64,000 nucleotides of DNA from Ruminococcus sp. Its GTDB lineage: Bacteria; Bacillota; Clostridia; Oscillospirales; Ruminococcaceae. This document shows positions 60,317-64,000 of the stretch, piece by piece. How positions within the stretch are numbered: position 1 is the first letter of the stretch; every line of letters begins with the position of its first letter. The translations under genes were made by a program, and so were the position numbers. The notes under the pieces were generated by a model that had not been told where the DNA came from, did not search any database, and was given only the letters and a program-made list of their open reading frames with translations. The DNA lies in NCBI GenBank assembly GCA_015066935.1, contig SVNK01000002.1, positions 283,180 to 347,179 of the forward strand. The letters run 5' to 3'.

Positions 60317-62647
60317 TTATTTCTGTGCGTCCTGAGCTCTGATTTCAGAACGACGGATTTTTCCGCTTCCGACAGTCTTGGGGAGACTGTCTCTGAATTC
60401 AACAACTCTGGGATATTTATAAGGAGCAGTATGTTCCTTGACATAAGTCTGGATTTCCTTTTTCAGTTCATCTGTACCCTCGGTTCCGTTTGTGAGAACG
60501 ATTGTTGCCTTTACAACCTGACCTCTGATTTCATCCGGAACACCTGTAACTGCACATTCAAGAACATATGGAAGCTCCATGATTACACTTTCAATTTCAA
60601 AGGGTCCGATACGGTAGCCTGATGATTTGATAAGGTCATCAACACGACCAACGTACCAGAAATAGCCGTCCTCGTCCATTCTTGCAGTATCACCTGTATG
60701 ATACCAGCCGTCATGCCATGCTTCTCTTGTGCTTTCTTCGTTTTTGTAGTAGCTCATAAAGAGACCGCAGGGCTTTGTATTGTCCACTCTTATGCAGATT
60801 TCACCTGTTTCGCCGTCACCTGCTTCAGTGCCGTCAGGATTGAGAATGTGGACATCGTACAGCGGATTCGGTCTGCCCATACTGCCGGGCTTTGGTTCCA
60901 TTCCGACAAAGTTTGCAACCGAAAGAGTAGTTTCGGTCTGTCCGAAGCCCTCCATGAGGGAGATTCCCGTTGCCTTTCTGAACTGATAGAATACTTCGGG
61001 ATTGAGTGCTTCGCCGGCAATTGTTGCATATTTCAGACTCGAAAGATCGTATTTGGAGAGGTCTTCCTTTATGAAGAAACGATACATTGTAGGAGGTGCA
61101 CAGAATGTTGTGATGTTGTATTTCTTGAACATGGGAAGAATGTCGTCAGCGTGGAAACGCTCGAAATCGTAGACGAAAACTGCTGTTTCGCACATCCACT
61201 GTCCATAGAGTTTGCCCCATAACGCCTTGCCCCAGCCTGTATCCGAGATTGTGAAGTGAATTCCGTTAGGGTCAACATTGTGCCAGTATCTTGCGGTTGT
61301 ATAGTGTCCGAGAGGATATTTGAAATCGTGCATTGCGATTTTGGGATAGCCTGTAGTTCCTGATGTGAAGAACATGAGCATCGGTTCACTTCCGCAGGCT
61401 GTTTCCTCTGTTCTTGGGAACTCCTTTGAGAACGATGAGAATTCTGCATTGAAGTCGTTCCAGCCATCTCTTGACTTTCCTACCACGATTTTAGTTTTAA
61501 GTGATTTGCAGTTAGGTGCAGCAAGTTCTACTTCATCAGCAACATTTCCGTCGGACGTGCAGACAATTGCAGAAATCTCAGCAGCGTCAAAACGATACTC
61601 AAAATCATGTTTTACAAGCTGATTGGAAGCAGGAATTACAATTGCTCCAAGTCTGTGGAGTGCAAGGATAGAAAACCAGAACTGATAATGTCTTTTCAGA
61701 ACAAGCATTACCTTATCGCCTTTTTTGATACCGAGTGATCTGAAATAGTTTGCCGTCTGACAGGAATACTCCTTTATATCCCTGAATGTAAAAAGCTTTT
61801 CACTCTTATCCTCTGCAACATGAACCATAGCAATTTTATCGGGAGCCTTTTCAGCCATAGCGTCAACAATGTCATATGCAAAGTTAAAGCTATCCTCGTT
61901 ATGGAATTCAACAGATGAAAGAGTGCCTGTTTCGTCTGTTTCACAGGTTACAAACTTATCTGCCACAGGATGGACAATTCCTGCCTTATCAAAATTTGTA
62001 TGTGTAAACTCTTTTACAACATTCTTGATTTCGGGAACTTCCGTAACACCTGTCGGCTTGATAACAACAGCGTAAATTTCACAGTCCTCGCCGCCGAGTG
62101 CAATTTCATCGTGAGGAATAGAACTGTCAAAGAAAATACTGTCCCCTTCGTAAAGTGTTTCGATATGATTTCCTATAACCTTACGGAGCGTACCTTTAAC
62201 TACAATGTCCATTTCCTGTCCCGCATGACTTGAGAAATGACGTGGTCTTGTCAGAGCCTTATCTGAATAGGGAATTACAACGTGATATGGCTCAACCATT
62301 TTATTCTTGAATTTGTGTGCAAGACGGTTGTAGCTCAAACCTTCACGTCTAGTAATAGGCTTACCCTCGCCCTTTCTTGTGACTGTATATTCTGTAAGCT
62401 CAGGACCTCTTCCTTCCATTAATTCCGAAATATCTACACCAAAAGCTGCAGCACATTTGTAGATAAAGGTAAAACTGAAGTCAGTTTCGCCCTTCTCCAT
62501 TTTCTTGTATTCCTCAACACTAAGACCTGTCTTAGAAGCCATAGTCTCAAAGGAAATCCCCATATCCTCACGGAGTGTACGGATACGCTGTGCAACCTCA
62601 CGGATGCTCTGCTCGGTTTCTGTTAAATTGTTCATGTTACCTGACAT
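60317..62647 (-). CDS. HTH-cupin-acyl-CoA synthetase fusion protein
   Basis: A 776-residue three-part fusion. Residues about 12-75 form an XRE-type helix-turn-helix (GISFETMASKTGLSVEEYKK). Residues about 115-200 form a cupin (SSHAGQEMDIVVKGT, EGDSIFFDSSIPHDE). Residues about 245-770 are an AMP-forming acyl-CoA synthetase of the medium-chain/acetyl type: MLMFFTSGTTGYPK, GFGQTETTLS, WYHTGDTARMDEDGYFWYVG and a C-terminal KTVGSGKIRR with the catalytic Lys. HTH-cupin pairs are usually separate regulators; a catalytic fusion is uncommon. It is controlled by a T-box leader. Confidence 0.9.
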   Translation of the reverse strand: MSGNMNNLTETEQSIREVAQRIRTLREDMGISFETMASKTGLSVEEYKKMEKGETDFSFTFIYKCAAAFGVDISELMEGRGPELTEYTVTRKGEGKPITRREGLSYNRLAHKFKNKMVEPYHVVIPYSDKALTRPRHFSSHAGQEMDIVVKGTLRKVIGNHIETLYEGDSIFFDSSIPHDEIALGGEDCEIYAVVIKPTGVTEVPEIKNVVKEFTHTNFDKAGIVHPVADKFVTCETDETGTLSSVEFHNEDSFNFAYDIVDAMAEKAPDKIAMVHVAEDKSEKLFTFRDIKEYSCQTANYFRSLGIKKGDKVMLVLKRHYQFWFSILALHRLGAIVIPASNQLVKHDFEYRFDAAEISAIVCTSDGNVADEVELAAPNCKSLKTKIVVGKSRDGWNDFNAEFSSFSKEFPRTEETACGSEPMLMFFTSGTTGYPKIAMHDFKYPLGHYTTARYWHNVDPNGIHFTISDTGWGKALWGKLYGQWMCETAVFVYDFERFHADDILPMFKKYNITTFCAPPTMYRFFIKEDLSKYDLSSLKYATIAGEALNPEVFYQFRKATGISLMEGFGQTETTLSVANFVGMEPKPGSMGRPNPLYDVHILNPDGTEAGDGETGEICIRVDNTKPCGLFMSYYKNEESTREAWHDGWYHTGDTARMDEDGYFWYVGRVDDLIKSSGYRIGPFEIESVIMELPYVLECAVTGVPDEIRGQVVKATIVLTNGTEGTDELKKEIQTYVKEHTAPYKYPRVVEFRDSLPKTVGSGKIRRSEIRAQDAQK

Positions 62648-62683
62648 AATATATGCCCCTTTCGATTAATTCTCTGGGGCAAT

Positions 62684-62973
62684 AAAAAAACGCCCCAAAG
62701 TAAATTACTTTGAGACGAGCTGTAAACCCGCGGTACCACTCAAATTGCGTGCATTTTTAATGCACACCACTTTCAGACTCGCCCTCACTTTAAAAGGGAT
62801 AAGCCCTATGCCTTTACGCAGCCTCACGGAAAAGCTTACTATCGGGAAAATTCGAGAATTCAGCCTTTCAACTCAGAAGGGATAAACTCTGATGATGTCT
62901 GCCGTCTCGCACCAACCGGCGGCTCTCTGAAAAACATTTTTTCTCAAAGTTCGTGTCTTCGTCTTAGTTATTT
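62684..62973 (-). promoter_or_regulatory. T-box riboswitch (tRNA-sensing leader), probably Ile
   Basis: On the minus strand the canonical T-box core AGTGGTACCGCGGG (62740-62727) precedes a terminator hairpin (62717-62691, CAAAGTAA/TTACTTTG core) and T7 (62690-62684). Upstream is a Stem I with AGAGAGCCGCC...GGTTGGTGCGAGACGGC, matching T-box distal elements. The specifier loop lies between CAGAGTT and TCTGAGT; its strand TATCCCT makes ATC (62883-62881, isoleucine) the most likely specifier. The register is uncertain, and TAT is possible. The element should allow read-through when the cognate tRNA is uncharged. Confidence 0.9.
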
Positions 62974-62979
62974 GAGATG

Positions 62980-63008
62980 ATTATATCACTTCATAAGCAA
63001 TTTGTCAA
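62980..63008 (-). promoter_or_regulatory. Promoter of the T-box operon
   Basis: Perfect TTGACA (63008-63003), 17-bp spacer, perfect TATAAT (62985-62980). Confidence 0.85.
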
Positions 63009-63343
63009 GTGGTTTTTGAAATTTTTTGAAATATTTTTTCTACCAGAATCTCTGCGATTCTTTGCTCCTTAAGAGCTGACTTCGTCCATTCTCTATAGAG
63101 AACAAAAAAACTCCGATGCTTTCACATCATAGGTGCTTTATACATCACTTTACATAACGTAACTTCAGGGTAGGCGTTTCAGGGCGTTACTCCTCCATTC
63201 CACCTGTTGGATTATCAGTTATCCTAATTCGAGAATTTCACGTTCTTTTATTAGTGCCTAACCTTTTCAGTCAGGAACGTGTCGCACACAACGAAATCTG
63301 GTGCTATACTAAAAAAGTAGACAAAAAAAGTAGGACAATAGCA
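63009..63343. other. Non-coding stretch left of the transposase remnant
   Basis: I see no supported gene here. TTTGAAATTTTTTGAAATATTTTTTC is an A/T-rich near-repeat next to the T-box promoter. The part nearest the transposase (about 63300-63340) has AAAAAGTAGACAAAAAAAGTAGG, two GTAG-containing units that could be the left end of an IS21-type element. Confidence 0.4.
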
Positions 63344-63838
63344 ATGGAGATCTATAAAAGGATCAGATATTATCATGAACATACCGATTACAGTCAGCGT
63401 AAGGTGGCACAGATACTGAGTGTATCCCGAAATACAGTAAAGAAATACTGGGAAGGACAGACCGTTCCATGGGAACGAAAGCCCGGCAGCGGCAGGAAGA
63501 ACGATATCATTACCGATGAAGTAAAAGCCTTCATAATAAAATGCATAGAATCTGATAAGAATGCACCACAGAAGCAGCACCATACAGCTCATAAGATATA
63601 CAAACGTCTTGTTGCTGAATGCGGCTTTGAAGGCTGTGAAGCTTCCGTAAGGCGAACTGTAGCGGAACTCCGCTGCAATATTCATGACATCTTTGTACCA
63701 TTGTCATACGATCCTGCCGAAGCTGTACAGGTAGACTGGTGTGAAGCAACTATCATACTCTCCTTGTATTTTGGAGTGCGTTGTATGCTGCATAACCGTC
63801 ACATACAAGGAACCCCTCAAATTCTCCAAGGAATCTGA
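63344..63838 (+). pseudogene. Truncated IS21-family transposase (IstA-like)
   Basis: The 164 residues from the ATG at 63344 (AGGA 8 nt upstream) match the N-terminal part of IstA. There is an HTH, YSQRKVAQILSVSRNTVKKYWEG (about 19-41), a linker, and the start of the DDE core, YDPAEAVQVDWCEATI, with the first catalytic Asp. After ATI the sequence is unrelated and stops within 30 codons. Full-length IstA proteins are roughly 400-500 residues and are followed by IstB, which is absent here. The element is therefore inactivated by a deletion. Confidence 0.85.
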
Positions 63839-63925
63839 CAGCGTTTTCGCTTTTCCTTGTAGGATGAATAATCGGCTCTGTGAAATAATTTCTGTAAATT
63901 AATCAACTGTGATAATAATGTTTAT

Positions 63926-63982
63926 TTGGAGTGGCTTGAAAAAAGCTGCTCCAATTTTTTACAGTATACAATGGATACTGTA
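63926..63982 (+). other. Terminator-like hairpin followed by an operator-like palindrome
   Basis: TTGGAGTGGCTT/AAGCTGCTCCAA (63926-63954) precedes T6, which looks like a terminator. TACAGTAT...ATACTGTA (63960-63982) is a perfect 8-bp palindrome with a 7-nt spacer, followed by TTGTCA. It could be the operator and -35 region of a gene beyond the window. Bases 63839-63925 show nothing recognisable. Confidence 0.5.
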
Positions 63983-64000
63983 ATTTGTCAAGATACTTTG

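Overview
The window looks like a chromosome segment of a rumen or gut cellulosome-forming Ruminococcus (Bacillota), closest in style to R. flavefaciens. It has low G+C content, AGGAGG-type ribosome binding sites and near-consensus TTGACA-N17-TATAAT promoters. Six secreted polysaccharide-degrading or adhesive proteins carry type I dockerins: three GH11 xylanases with CBM22, one GH9, one GH5 and one SGNH esterase with CBM22. A seventh dockerin protein is a CotH-family protein. The species assignment is inference from gene content only.

Layout. 1-9.0 kb: a flavoprotein fragment, a metallophosphoesterase and an MscS channel on the minus strand, then tRNA-Arg(CCT), a PduL-type phosphotransacylase and a tandem array of three GH11-CBM22-dockerin genes. 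The first array member also has a C-terminal CE1 esterase. The second has Lys in place of the GH11 catalytic nucleophile. 9.0-19.4 kb: ThiT, three non-coding repeat structures, a UDP-sugar pyrophosphorylase, an LRR protein with a lipoprotein, PutP, and a potABCD polyamine transporter. 19.5-33.3 kb: cellulosomal GH9, GH5, SGNH esterase and CotH proteins, interleaved with an AGCS symporter, a nitroreductase, a P-loop kinase and an MFS permease. 33.4-36.4 kb: a sigma factor, a putative anti-sigma protein and a D,D-carboxypeptidase lipoprotein.

36.4-46.4 kb (minus strand) is a coherent surface-fibre locus. It has two SipW/ER-type signal peptidases, a TasA/camelysin-like major subunit, a paralogous subunit with a sortase-like C-terminus, three further small exported proteins and a 1669-residue repeat-rich adhesin. 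No comparable locus is familiar to me from this genus.

46.8-57.0 kb (plus strand) is a tightly packed 13-gene operon. It combines discrete polyketide/fatty-acid-type enzymes (AT, KS, two ACPs, AMP ligase, type II thioesterase) with beta-oxidation-type enzymes (3-hydroxyacyl-CoA dehydrogenase, two intact crotonases, a crotonase remnant, a hotdog thioesterase), plus a MIF-like tautomerase and an alpha/beta hydrolase with a Cys nucleophile. It looks like an uncharacterised biosynthetic cluster in which beta-oxidation enzymes replace the usual KR and DH.

57.1-63.0 kb (minus strand): hpt, an unknown protein, and a T-box-controlled operon encoding an HTH-cupin-acyl-CoA synthetase fusion, a MaoC hydratase and an ACT-metallo-beta-lactamase fusion. 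An amino-acid-sensing T-box on an acyl-CoA synthetase suggests activation of branched-chain or aryl acids for amino-acid synthesis by reductive carboxylation. The right edge holds a truncated IS21-type transposase.
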